Positions 25,328 through 33,363 of a stretch of 47,453 bases of DNA are shown here, one piece after another (position 1 is the stretch's first letter; each line of letters opens with the position of its first letter). Both the position numbers and the translations under genes were made by a program. The notes under the pieces were generated by a model, which ran no database searches, was not told the DNA's origin, and saw nothing but the letters and a program-made list of their open reading frames with translations. The DNA comes from Lachnospiraceae bacterium (lineage in GTDB: Bacteria > Bacillota > Clostridia > Lachnospirales > Lachnospiraceae), in assembly GCA_009774625.1 (NCBI GenBank), contig VSOB01000020.1, positions 1 to 47,453 of the forward strand. The letters are read 5' to 3'.

Positions 25328-26746
25328 TTACTTGGCTCCTTTTCCGAACAGTACCACAAATACCGTCTGAAGCAGTATCTTGATATCCAGACTCAAAGAC
25401 CAGTGATCTATATAATGCAAATCCAGCCTTACCACATCGTCAAAGTTTTCCACATCGCTCCTGCCGCTGACCTGCCACAGCCCGGTCAGTCCCGGCGTCA
25501 TACAGAGCCGCCTGCGGTAATAAGGGGTATACCTGGCAAATTCGTCCTCCGTGGGAGGTCTTGTCCCCACCAGACTCATATCCCCTTTCAGCACATTCAG
25601 AAACTGGGGCAGCTCGTCTATACTTGTCTTACGCAGGAATTTTCCCACCTTTGTCACTCTGGGATCATCCTCCATCTTAAACATCAGCCCCTGCATCTCA
25701 TTCTGTGCTTCCAGTTCCTTTTTCCGTTCCTCCGCATCCGTATACATGGAACGGAATTTATAGATTTTGAAACGCCGTCCGTTTTTTCCGATCCGTACCT
25801 GGGAAAAAACCACCGGCCCCCTGGAGTCCAGCCGGATGGCCAGCGCCACAAACGGATACAAAAGCCCGGTCAGCAATAGCCCCACCAGACTTCCCCCAAT
25901 GTCCATGAGCCGTTTGATAAAGCCTCTTCTGTTGTCCATCGGATGAATGGCATAGGTAATCACGGTAAAGCCGGCAAATTCCCCGATGCTCTGTCCCTTT
26001 GTTTCCGCCTCCGCTATCCCGATGTTATAATGACAGCTCACTCCCATTGCCTCCAGATCCATAATAAGCTGCCGCAGCGTTCCCTTGCCCACCTCAGGCA
26101 GATGGAGGAATACCTCGTCCATCGGCATACTTTTGGCCACCTCAATCACATGCGGGCCGTCCGCCACCACCCGGATGCCCCCGACCTTCTCGCCGGTCAT
26201 ATCCCGGTCCCAGATCACGGCTGCCGATATCTCACAGTCATAATCCGCCCCTGCCGTCAGAAGGGGAATCAGCTTTTCCCCGCTGGCATAGTCCGTAATC
26301 ACCATCACTTTCGTACTGCTTCTGTCCGTCCGGTAATGGGCACGCAGATATTTCTTCAACAGACAATGGGCGGCAAACATACTCAAGCCTTCCAGCAGGA
26401 TAAAATAACCGAATACAAGTCTGGAAAAATTTTCCGCCTCTTTCAGAAAAAAAAGAATGCACCCAAGAAAAATTACCATTCCCGCTACCTGCTTGACCAC
26501 CGATTTGGCTTCCACATAGTAGCCTCTGCGGAGAAAATTCCGGCCGCTGCCGATTAACGTATCGTACAATACCGTAAACAGCAGTATCCAGACACAGACC
26601 AGCAGATACGTGTTCCGGTGATGAGGTTCTCCCAGTGTCCCGTACCGGATAAAAAGCGCAAGCAGATAAGACAGAATGACGCAAAGACAGTCTGTCAGTA
26701 AGATACCGTATAGTTCTGTTATTTTGCTTCTCCGCTCAATCTGCAT
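25328..26746 (-). CDS. Polyprenyl-phosphate phosphoglycosyltransferase (initiating sugar transferase, WbaP/EpsL-like)
   Basis: 472 residues from ATG 26746 (GAGG eight bases before it; a longer frame from 26815 would run into the promoter). Four hydrophobic segments at the N terminus, a CoA-binding-like middle domain (VMVITDYASGEKLI), one more membrane segment, then the catalytic domain: YKFRSMYTDAEERK, KVGKFLRKTSIDELPQFLNVLKGDMSLVGTRPP (DELPQ and VGxRPP motifs) and a MTPGLTGLWQVSGRSD stretch. Reaction: transfers a sugar-1-phosphate from a nucleotide sugar to undecaprenyl phosphate, starting repeat-unit assembly at the membrane. First gene of the left operon, behind a strong promoter. Confidence 0.93.
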   Translation of the reverse strand: MQIERRSKITELYGILLTDCLCVILSYLLALFIRYGTLGEPHHRNTYLLVCVWILLFTVLYDTLIGSGRNFLRRGYYVEAKSVVKQVAGMVIFLGCILFFLKEAENFSRLVFGYFILLEGLSMFAAHCLLKKYLRAHYRTDRSSTKVMVITDYASGEKLIPLLTAGADYDCEISAAVIWDRDMTGEKVGGIRVVADGPHVIEVAKSMPMDEVFLHLPEVGKGTLRQLIMDLEAMGVSCHYNIGIAEAETKGQSIGEFAGFTVITYAIHPMDNRRGFIKRLMDIGGSLVGLLLTGLLYPFVALAIRLDSRGPVVFSQVRIGKNGRRFKIYKFRSMYTDAEERKKELEAQNEMQGLMFKMEDDPRVTKVGKFLRKTSIDELPQFLNVLKGDMSLVGTRPPTEDEFARYTPYYRRRLCMTPGLTGLWQVSGRSDVENFDDVVRLDLHYIDHWSLSLDIKILLQTVFVVLFGKGAK

Positions 26747-26786
26747 GGTGTTTTCCTCATTCTTATTGGTGCACGTAATTATTAAA

Positions 26787-26815
26787 ATTATACTACATAC
26801 TGAAATAATTGACAA
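26787..26815 (-). promoter_or_regulatory. Strong sigma-A-type promoter of the left operon
   Basis: Minus strand: TTGTCA (one mismatch) at 26810-26815, exactly 17 bases of spacer, and a perfect TATAAT at 26787-26792, in an A+T-rich gap. Expected start near 26780 gives a leader of about 35 bases to the ATG at 26746. It would drive the 26 kb of minus-strand genes to the left edge. The best promoter match in the window. Confidence 0.8.
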
Positions 26816-26894
26816 CTTTTACCGGAAAGTGGGACGCACAAATTCCCCTTGTTGTTGAATCTTGAAACAGGCAGTGGTAAAATGAACATCGGAA

Positions 26895-26926
26895 TTGAAA
26901 ATGGAATCAGAGGGACTAAATATACT
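26895..26926 (+). promoter_or_regulatory. Candidate promoter for the plus-strand pair
   Basis: TTGAAA at 26895-26900 and TATACT at 26921-26926, but with a 20-base spacer, longer than ideal; a TAAATA 16 bases after the -35 is an alternative -10. It lies about 75 bp before the GtrII-like start, which has AAGGAGA. Divergent from the strong promoter at 26787-26815. Confidence 0.35.
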
Positions 26927-27003
26927 GCATTTTCTGAATACTAATAAGAAGTACCGATAAAAATACCGGTCAGCAGGCGATAATTTAAAAAAAGGAGATT
27001 TCC

Positions 27004-28572
27004 ATGTACCCGGATACATTGTTGAACAAAATCAAGCAAAACCTGAGGCAGGAATGGCGCTTCGCCTTCTGCTCTGCCTTCTGTATGGGACTACTGGTGC
27101 ACTTTTACCGGCTGGCCAATCACCTGATCACATGGGATTCGGTTTATAATTTCCATGACAGCCAAAATAAAACCGCTCTGGGACGGATCTTTCTTTCATT
27201 GTCCTGCGGCATCAGCTCTTATTATGATCTGCAGTGGGTCAACGGGCTTTTGTCTCTGCTCTATCTGAGCCTTACCTGTGTCTGTCTGACAGAATTGTTC
27301 TCTCTGCGCAGCAGAACAGCCATTTGTCTTATCTGCGGACTGACTGTGGCCTTTCCCTCTGTTGCCGGTACGTTTGCCTATATGTACACAGCGGACGGTT
27401 ATTTTCTGGCCCAGCTCACCGCTGTGCTGGCCGTGCTGATTACCGTCAGATACCGCAGGGGCTTTCTGGGCGGTATGCTGCTGCTGGCCTTTTCCTACGG
27501 CTGCTATCAGGCTTATATTTCCTATGCCGTTATGCTGATTCTTACCTGGAGTATTCTCCGGCTCGTATGGGAAACAGACCCGCTGAAATCTCTTTTCAGC
27601 ATGTGGCTCCGTTTCCTTATCATGGGCGCCGCCGGTACGGCCCTGTACCTGCTCTTTGTCCGTCTGCTGTCCGGGCTGCAGGGCATCGCCGCCAGCGACT
27701 ACAATGGCATTTCCGACATGACGCTGCCGGACGGCCCTGGCATCCTGGATGCCGCCCGGAACTGTCTGATAGATTTTGCCTATTTCTTCTTTGGGCCGCT
27801 GGACCGGTTCAATCTGTTCAAACTGCTGAATCTGCTGCTGTTTCTGCTGCTGGCGGCGCTGTCTGCATGGCTTTTATGGAAACGGCAGCTTTACAAAACT
27901 CCCGGCAGGCTGGGGATGATCTTTCTCTGCTTTGCTTCCATGCCCTTTGTATGCTCCATGATTTATTTTCTCTCCCCACAGGTCAGATACTATATGCTGA
28001 TGTATGCCGGCTTCAGCCTGCTCTACATCCTGCCCGTACTGCTCTGTGTCCCCATGTCCCAAATCCCGGACACAAACCGTCAGAGCAGACAGGCACAGGC
28101 AGACAGGCCAGTCTCTGCCCTGCTTCTTACCTGGAGCTGTTTTTTGCTGACCGCAGTGACTGTACTTAATTTTTCACTGATTGCCAACATCAGTTATCTG
28201 TATCTGACATCTGCCAATGAAAAAACCTTTGCGCTGGTCGGCCGCATGACCGACCGCATCGAACAGTTGGAAAATTATGAAACCCTGGACAAGCTCTGTA
28301 TCATCGGCCATTTTGAGGATTTTGACACCATTTCCCTCAATCTGCCCCCGGCTATGGCAGGGGTGCGGGACAGCTATCTGATCTCGGAACAGGCCCACTT
28401 CTGTGCCATGATGGACACCTATTTCGGCCTTTCCCTGGAGCCTTGCAGCGATGAGGAAAAATCCGCCATCCAGACTTCCGACACTTTTCAGGCAATGGAC
28501 TGCTGGCCTGCCCAGAGCAGTATGGCAGCTTTTGGCGATACCGTAGTAATCAAAATTGAACACGCAGAATAA
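27004..28572 (+). CDS. GtrII-like membrane glucosyltransferase
   Basis: 522 residues with about ten to twelve hydrophobic helices. Seen: an HLITWDSVYNF acidic first-loop motif, GRIFLSLSCGISSYYDLQWVNGLLSLLYL near residues 59-88, VAFPSVAGTFAYMYTADGYF, and a soluble tail ending in FQAMDCWPAQ and VVIKIE. The pattern matches the GtrII (Glucos_trans_II) family of serotype-conversion glucosyltransferases, which use undecaprenyl-phosphate-sugar on the outer membrane face. A paralogue lies at 42014-43609 and shares the WPA...VIK tail. Start by AAGGAGA five bases upstream. It needs a GtrB-like enzyme; two are in the window (7644-8585, 36641-37609). Confidence 0.82.
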   Translation: MYPDTLLNKIKQNLRQEWRFAFCSAFCMGLLVHFYRLANHLITWDSVYNFHDSQNKTALGRIFLSLSCGISSYYDLQWVNGLLSLLYLSLTCVCLTELFSLRSRTAICLICGLTVAFPSVAGTFAYMYTADGYFLAQLTAVLAVLITVRYRRGFLGGMLLLAFSYGCYQAYISYAVMLILTWSILRLVWETDPLKSLFSMWLRFLIMGAAGTALYLLFVRLLSGLQGIAASDYNGISDMTLPDGPGILDAARNCLIDFAYFFFGPLDRFNLFKLLNLLLFLLLAALSAWLLWKRQLYKTPGRLGMIFLCFASMPFVCSMIYFLSPQVRYYMLMYAGFSLLYILPVLLCVPMSQIPDTNRQSRQAQADRPVSALLLTWSCFLLTAVTVLNFSLIANISYLYLTSANEKTFALVGRMTDRIEQLENYETLDKLCIIGHFEDFDTISLNLPPAMAGVRDSYLISEQAHFCAMMDTYFGLSLEPCSDEEKSAIQTSDTFQAMDCWPAQSSMAAFGDTVVIKIEHAE

Positions 28573-28595
28573 GGGAAGAAAGGAACAGACGTATT

Positions 28596-29585
28596 ATGGA
28601 AAATAGAATTGCATGGGTGGATGCGTTAAAAGGCTATGCCATTTGTATGATGATGTTCTCACATATAGAATTTGCGCCTCCGGCTGCAAAAAACTTTATC
28701 TCTCCCCTGTTTCTGTCTGCTTTTTTTCTGGCCGCCGGATACACCTTTCGCGGAGAATCTGCCCTGAAGCCTTTTTTTCTGAAAAAATGCCGCACCCTTT
28801 TATGGCCCTGGCTGGTATTTGCCAGCTTTAATATCCTGTTGACGCAGATTCTGACCTTTTCGGAGCAGGAACCGCTGGCTCTCCAGTTCCGTAATCTCTT
28901 CCTCCAGATCAGAGGGCAGAATGACGGTCTGTGGTTCTTTCCCTGTATGTTCGCCGTGACCCTTCTCTTTTTTCTGCTGCAAAAAATGCTGCCAAACCGG
29001 ATACTGTTTTTTTCCCTGCAGCCCTTTCTGCTGGCAGCGGGTATGATTTACACCATGACAGACGGTCCGGATCTGCCCTGGCACATCCAGATGTGGGGCG
29101 CCGGCTGTTTTTATATGGCCATCGGTTACGGCTATCGTTTGTATGAGGGCAGACTGACTTTCCTGAAAACAAAAAAAGCACTGGCACTGACCTTTCTGTT
29201 CTTTGTCTGCGCCAGCCTGCTTTGCTTTGCAATCTATCCGGATACTCATATTAACTTTTATGACTACGGCCGCTCGCCACTGTTCTATCTGATCATTATG
29301 CTGTCCGGCGCCGTCTTTTGCCTCCAGGCCGTACAGCTCCTTATGCCGTTTCGTCCCATCTGCTATGCAGGCCGGAACTCTCTGATGTATTTTGCCTTTC
29401 ACGGCAAACCCAAACGGCTCTTTACCGTACTGTTTACCAAAGCAGGCCTTATCTCCTCCCTGGATCCTGTCAACCTGCTGCTTGCAATGGCAGAAATCGT
29501 CATACTCCTGTACCTGCTCATCCTGCCCTGTGAAATCATCCGCCGCTTTTTCCCATTCCTGCTGGGGCAAAAACGCAGAGCCTAG
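28596..29585 (+). CDS. Acyltransferase family 3 (OafA-like) membrane O-acyltransferase
   Basis: 329 residues, about ten hydrophobic helices. The N terminus RIAWVDALKGYAICMMMFSHIEF has the R-x10-H signature of acyltransferase-3 proteins (R near residue 4 and the His of MFSHIEF), followed by FLSAFFLAAGYTF, and NSLMYFAFHGKPKR near residue 262. Role: O-acetylation of sugars from acetyl-CoA across or at the membrane. It follows the GtrII-like gene by 23 bp with AAAGGAA before the start, and ends only 4 bp from the convergent YdjC gene, leaving no room for a terminator between them. Confidence 0.85.
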   Translation: MENRIAWVDALKGYAICMMMFSHIEFAPPAAKNFISPLFLSAFFLAAGYTFRGESALKPFFLKKCRTLLWPWLVFASFNILLTQILTFSEQEPLALQFRNLFLQIRGQNDGLWFFPCMFAVTLLFFLLQKMLPNRILFFSLQPFLLAAGMIYTMTDGPDLPWHIQMWGAGCFYMAIGYGYRLYEGRLTFLKTKKALALTFLFFVCASLLCFAIYPDTHINFYDYGRSPLFYLIIMLSGAVFCLQAVQLLMPFRPICYAGRNSLMYFAFHGKPKRLFTVLFTKAGLISSLDPVNLLLAMAEIVILLYLLILPCEIIRRFFPFLLGQKRRA

Positions 29586-29589
29586 AATC

Positions 29590-30474
29590 TCACGGCAGCC
29601 TTTCCTCTATCTCCATCAGCATCCGCCGCTCCGCTTTTCTTCCCGCCGACGTATAAAAGCCGGCACAGTCCCGGTTATCCGGGTCCATCAGTGTATCCGC
29701 ATCTGCCGTTCCGCCCGGATGGCAGAGCACTTCCAGCGGCATCCCTTTTCTCTCTGCGATCCGCAGAAATGACGGCAGTAATTTGCCAACCCGTTCCAGA
29801 TCCATCCGTCCGCTCAGCAGGATGCCGAAAAAAACGGCACTGTTTTTCCGGTAAGGAGCCAGCAGCCTTCTGTCCATTCCATACAGAACCCTCAGCACTG
29901 TCTGCTTTACCAGATTCACAGGCCGGTAGGTGAGATACAGGGAAGGATGCAGCAGAAAAGGCAGTACCGGTTCTGCCGGTATCCTGAGAAAAGCGATCTC
30001 CCTGTGCAGGTCGCTGACCGTTTCCAGAATACTTTCCAGTACAATCGGGATCATGTGATAATGCTGATGACTGTCCAGTCTGAGTGTTTCCACATAGGGC
30101 AGCATACGGACAAGCTGCGCCCGCATCTCTGCCTTTAACTGGCGTTTCAGTTCCTTTCGTTTCCCTGTAAAAGAAAGCAGAAGCAGCTTCAGAAAAGAAA
30201 TGGAAAACATCCCCCGTCCATCCACCAGAAGCGGTACCTGCTCTGCCCCTGCCGCAGACGATCCCTCTGCCAGATTCAGATGAATGCTGATCTGCAGGCT
30301 CTGCCTGTAAGGAGCCAGCAGATCCATACATGCCTCCAGATGAGGGCTGTTGGGCAGCACACTAAGGGAATTCAGCGCACCCTTCCGACAGCAGGAAAGT
30401 ATCTGTTTTGAAATCTCCGGACTGGCTCCGTAATCATCCGCATGAAACAGAATCGTTTCCCTTTTCCTTTTCAT
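29590..30474 (-). CDS. YdjC/ChbG-like carbohydrate deacetylase
   Basis: 294 residues. Seen: the metal-binding HADDYG at 11-16, SIHLNLAEGS near 64-73 and LDSHQHYHMIP near 133-143, then LEVLCHPGG towards the C terminus, which are the four conserved blocks of YdjC/ChbG deacetylases that remove N-acetyl groups from short GlcNAc oligosaccharides. No signal peptide, so cytoplasmic. Possible job: deacetylating a lipid-linked or nucleotide-linked amino sugar, giving a free amine that one of the acyl-transfer systems could use. It is the last gene of the right-hand operon, 3 bp after the permease gene. Confidence 0.88.
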   Translation of the reverse strand: MKRKRETILFHADDYGASPEISKQILSCCRKGALNSLSVLPNSPHLEACMDLLAPYRQSLQISIHLNLAEGSSAAGAEQVPLLVDGRGMFSISFLKLLLLSFTGKRKELKRQLKAEMRAQLVRMLPYVETLRLDSHQHYHMIPIVLESILETVSDLHREIAFLRIPAEPVLPFLLHPSLYLTYRPVNLVKQTVLRVLYGMDRRLLAPYRKNSAVFFGILLSGRMDLERVGKLLPSFLRIAERKGMPLEVLCHPGGTADADTLMDPDNRDCAGFYTSAGRKAERRMLMEIEERLP

Positions 30475-30477
30475 CCC

Positions 30478-31824
30478 TTACTTCTCCCTTCTCATATAAG
30501 CGATCACTCCGGCAAAAATCCACAGAAACAGACAGACAAAGGAAGGCACCGACAAAAATCCTGGCATCCCCGGCACAAAGGACAGTATCAGAAATACAGA
30601 TGCCGCCAGACAGCCTGCAAATCCAAGAACGCTCTGTTTCTTATCCCCGTTCCTGCCCGCCAGCACACCGGCCGCGGCCGTGGTATAGCAAAATGCCATT
30701 GCACCGCCCACCGCAGTCATGTCTGTAATCCAGACCAGCACCTGCCGCCCAAACCAGGGTGCAATCAGCGCCAGCGCCATACTGAACAGAATCGCCCTGC
30801 CGGGTGTGGCATACTTCGGATTCAATGTGCCAAATGACTTCGCCACCGCCTTCTGCTTTGCCATAGCATACATCAGTCTGCTGGTGGAAAGATAAAAAGC
30901 GTTGATTCCCGAAGTTACGGCACAGAGCATGGCAATGCCGATACACCATACACCCCCTCGCCCCAGCGCCTTTTCGATCATGGCGCCGGTTGCCCACAAA
31001 GGCTCTGATGCAAGCATCTCCTGCCACGGCTCCACCACCGCCGTTACCAGGCTGACCGCCATATACAAAACCGCCGCAATCAATATGGCCGAAACCATAA
31101 TCACCGTGGATTTCCTGTGAGAAAACCGATATTCCTCCGCCGACTGGGGAATACAGTCAAAACCGATAAAACAATAAGGCGCATACGCCACCACGGCAAA
31201 AATACCTGCCACCGGCGACATGGATGCCCCAAAACCCGGCTGCAGATTGCGCAGATCCGGCCCGGTCATACAGACTCCTGCCGTAGTGACCACAATGGAA
31301 CCTACCAGAAGAATCGCAATCATGCTCTGCAGCCTGCCGGCCCGTCTGGCTCCTGTGATATTGACCAGTCCGATCAATATGATAAAGGCAGAAGCCACCC
31401 CGATCTCGCCCAGATACACATCCCAGCCCGCTACCGTATATAATTTTCCCACCTGTATCACACCCGGAAAGATAAACCGGGCAATCATGGCAATGGCTGT
31501 GGCATTTAAAGGGATCAGGGACCAGTAAGCCAATACGATAAACCAGCCGCAGACAAAGGCATGCCTCTTTCCGAACGCCTGTTTCACATACTCGTATTCA
31601 CCGCCGGAAACCGGATATTTCTGAATCAGATATCCATAGCTTAAACTGATCAGTACGATGATGACCGCTCCCAGCAAAAGCCCCAGCGCGGTGCCAAGCG
31701 GCCCGGCTTTGGGCAGAAAGCTGGTTCCCGGCAGTACAAAACAGCCCCAGCCGATAATGGCACCCAGTGCCAGTCCCCACACATCGATCAGCCGCAGTTC
31801 TCTTTTCAATCCTGTCTCAGACAT
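30478..31824 (-). CDS. APC-superfamily amino acid permease
   Basis: 448 residues, twelve hydrophobic helices. Seen: the first-helix GAIIGWGCFVLPG motif (the APC GxG substrate-backbone loop), SYGYLIQKYPVSGGEYEYVKQAFG near residues 63-84, GFDCIPQSAEEYRFS and NPKYATPGRAILFSMALA. Family role: amino acid uptake or exchange. Its ATG follows the MBOAT stop with no gap and it sits at the end of a DltABCD-like set, so it probably supplies the amino acid that the adenylation enzyme loads. An amino acid permease is otherwise out of place in a glycan locus. Confidence 0.9.
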   Translation of the reverse strand: MSETGLKRELRLIDVWGLALGAIIGWGCFVLPGTSFLPKAGPLGTALGLLLGAVIIVLISLSYGYLIQKYPVSGGEYEYVKQAFGKRHAFVCGWFIVLAYWSLIPLNATAIAMIARFIFPGVIQVGKLYTVAGWDVYLGEIGVASAFIILIGLVNITGARRAGRLQSMIAILLVGSIVVTTAGVCMTGPDLRNLQPGFGASMSPVAGIFAVVAYAPYCFIGFDCIPQSAEEYRFSHRKSTVIMVSAILIAAVLYMAVSLVTAVVEPWQEMLASEPLWATGAMIEKALGRGGVWCIGIAMLCAVTSGINAFYLSTSRLMYAMAKQKAVAKSFGTLNPKYATPGRAILFSMALALIAPWFGRQVLVWITDMTAVGGAMAFCYTTAAAGVLAGRNGDKKQSVLGFAGCLAASVFLILSFVPGMPGFLSVPSFVCLFLWIFAGVIAYMRREK

Positions 31825-33363
31825 TTAAAATCCCCCATAAATAAACGCAGACGCATCATATCCCGGCCCATACACACCAAACACCGCGGTGGTCAGCAGG
31901 ATTCCCAGTACCATAAGCCATTGAAAATACAGATTCTGCCGCTCCAGAGCTTCCCTTATCCGCACACCACTCTCCTGCTTCATGCTGACACAGATCAGCA
32001 CCAGCACACCGGCGGCCAGTACCAGCCAGTCTTTGCCGTCCAGTCCATAATTCAGGATGCCAAGAAACAGGGAGGAATATTCAAAATGCAACAGCGTCTG
32101 CCGGAACATAATGCCCAGCGCCGCCATGCCTGTCGCCAGTGAAAAATATTCTCCCACAGTCACAATCATAAAAGTACGCAGTCTCTGCATCCATCTGTAA
32201 CTTAAACATTCTGTCCGAACTTCAAAACAGGTACGGAATCTCTCAAACAACGGTTCACACAGATTGGACAATGCCATCAGCATCCCATGCCAGATACCAT
32301 ACAGAAAATAATATCCGGTCACATCATGCCACAGTCCGATCAGAATAAAGGTAATGACTGAGGTGATGCCTGCGGGCAATGTCCTGCCAATGTGATTTCC
32401 AAGCCTGTCCTTTGCCCGCTTTCCCAGTCTGCCGAATGTCCGGGACATGGCGATGGGATAAAATACATAATCCTTGATCCAGGTTCCCAGCGTGATATGC
32501 CACCTGTGCCAGTACTCTCCAAGCGTTCTGGCAAAAAAAGGCCGTCTGAAATTCTCCGCCAGTGTAATGCCAAACATCTGTGAAATCCCGGATACCATAT
32601 CGATTCCGCCGGAAAAATCCGTATAAAGCTGGAGATTAAACACAAATACGCCCAGCAGCAGCATGGCGCCGGGTGTTTCCTGCAGATCGCTTCCCAGGAC
32701 ATGGGATACAAAAACAGCGGCCCGCTCCGAAATCACGATCTTTTTAAACATGCCCCACAGAAACAGCCAGAAACCAAGTTTGATCTCTCTCCAGGAAAAC
32801 TTTTTTTCCTCAAAGAGCTGAGATCCCAACTGCCGGTATCTGTGAATCGGTCCCTGGATGATCTGCGGAAAATAAGAGGCAAACAGTGCATAACGCAGCA
32901 GATTCTGCTCCGGCTCAATCTGCGCCCTGTAGACGTCAATCAGATACCCTATTGTCTGAAACGTATAAAAGGAGATCCCCAAAGGCAGCAGCAGCGGCAC
33001 CTCTTTCCAGAGATAAGAGGTTTTAAAAAAGAACAGCACCGAAACGTTCACAGCCAGTGTTAGCGCCACGATTCTCTTTTTCTTCCTGATGACGGCTTCC
33101 TTTTTTTCTTTCCGCAGAGACTTGTCCCCGATCTGCTTCAGCTCTTCCCGGATCACCCGGTTATACACTCCCAGCTTTCTGGCTGCCAGATAAGTCCACA
33201 CTGTGGTAAAAAGCAGCAGCGGGACAAAACGCAGGCCAGCCGCGGCGTAAAACAGATAACTGCCCGCCAGCAGTACGATCCACCTGTGCCTTTTGGGCAT
33301 CAGATAATAAAAAGCCAAAAGCATCAACAAAAAACAAAAAAACGACAGCGACAATAAATTCAT
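31825..33363 (-). CDS. MBOAT O-acyltransferase, DltB-like
   Basis: 512 residues, about ten to twelve membrane helices. Seen: LLPLGISFYTFQTIGYLIDVYR near 125-146, SYFPQIIQGPIHR at 163-175, EYWHRWHITLGTW at 283-295, and IGLWHDVTGYYFLYGIWHG at 342-360 with two His residues (H346, H359). The paired LWH...YG-x-x-HG arrangement is that of DltB, which takes D-alanine from the DltC carrier, more than AlgI. It overlaps the adenylation enzyme by four bases and abuts the permease. Predicted role: take an aminoacyl group from the carrier protein of this operon and pass it across the membrane to the SGNH protein or directly to the glycan. Confidence 0.88.
   Translation of the reverse strand: MNLLSLSFFCFLLMLLAFYYLMPKRHRWIVLLAGSYLFYAAAGLRFVPLLLFTTVWTYLAARKLGVYNRVIREELKQIGDKSLRKEKKEAVIRKKKRIVALTLAVNVSVLFFFKTSYLWKEVPLLLPLGISFYTFQTIGYLIDVYRAQIEPEQNLLRYALFASYFPQIIQGPIHRYRQLGSQLFEEKKFSWREIKLGFWLFLWGMFKKIVISERAAVFVSHVLGSDLQETPGAMLLLGVFVFNLQLYTDFSGGIDMVSGISQMFGITLAENFRRPFFARTLGEYWHRWHITLGTWIKDYVFYPIAMSRTFGRLGKRAKDRLGNHIGRTLPAGITSVITFILIGLWHDVTGYYFLYGIWHGMLMALSNLCEPLFERFRTCFEVRTECLSYRWMQRLRTFMIVTVGEYFSLATGMAALGIMFRQTLLHFEYSSLFLGILNYGLDGKDWLVLAAGVLVLICVSMKQESGVRIREALERQNLYFQWLMVLGILLTTAVFGVYGPGYDASAFIYGGF

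Noticed and set aside
26936..26972. Inverted repeat around ACCGATA and TACCGGT upstream of the plus-strand pair
   Set aside because: Seven-base arms with a mismatch and an A-rich loop; too weak in A+T-rich DNA to call an operator or terminator.
29586..29589. Bidirectional terminator between the convergent genes
   Set aside because: Only four bases separate the stops and no stem followed by T-runs is seen on either side.
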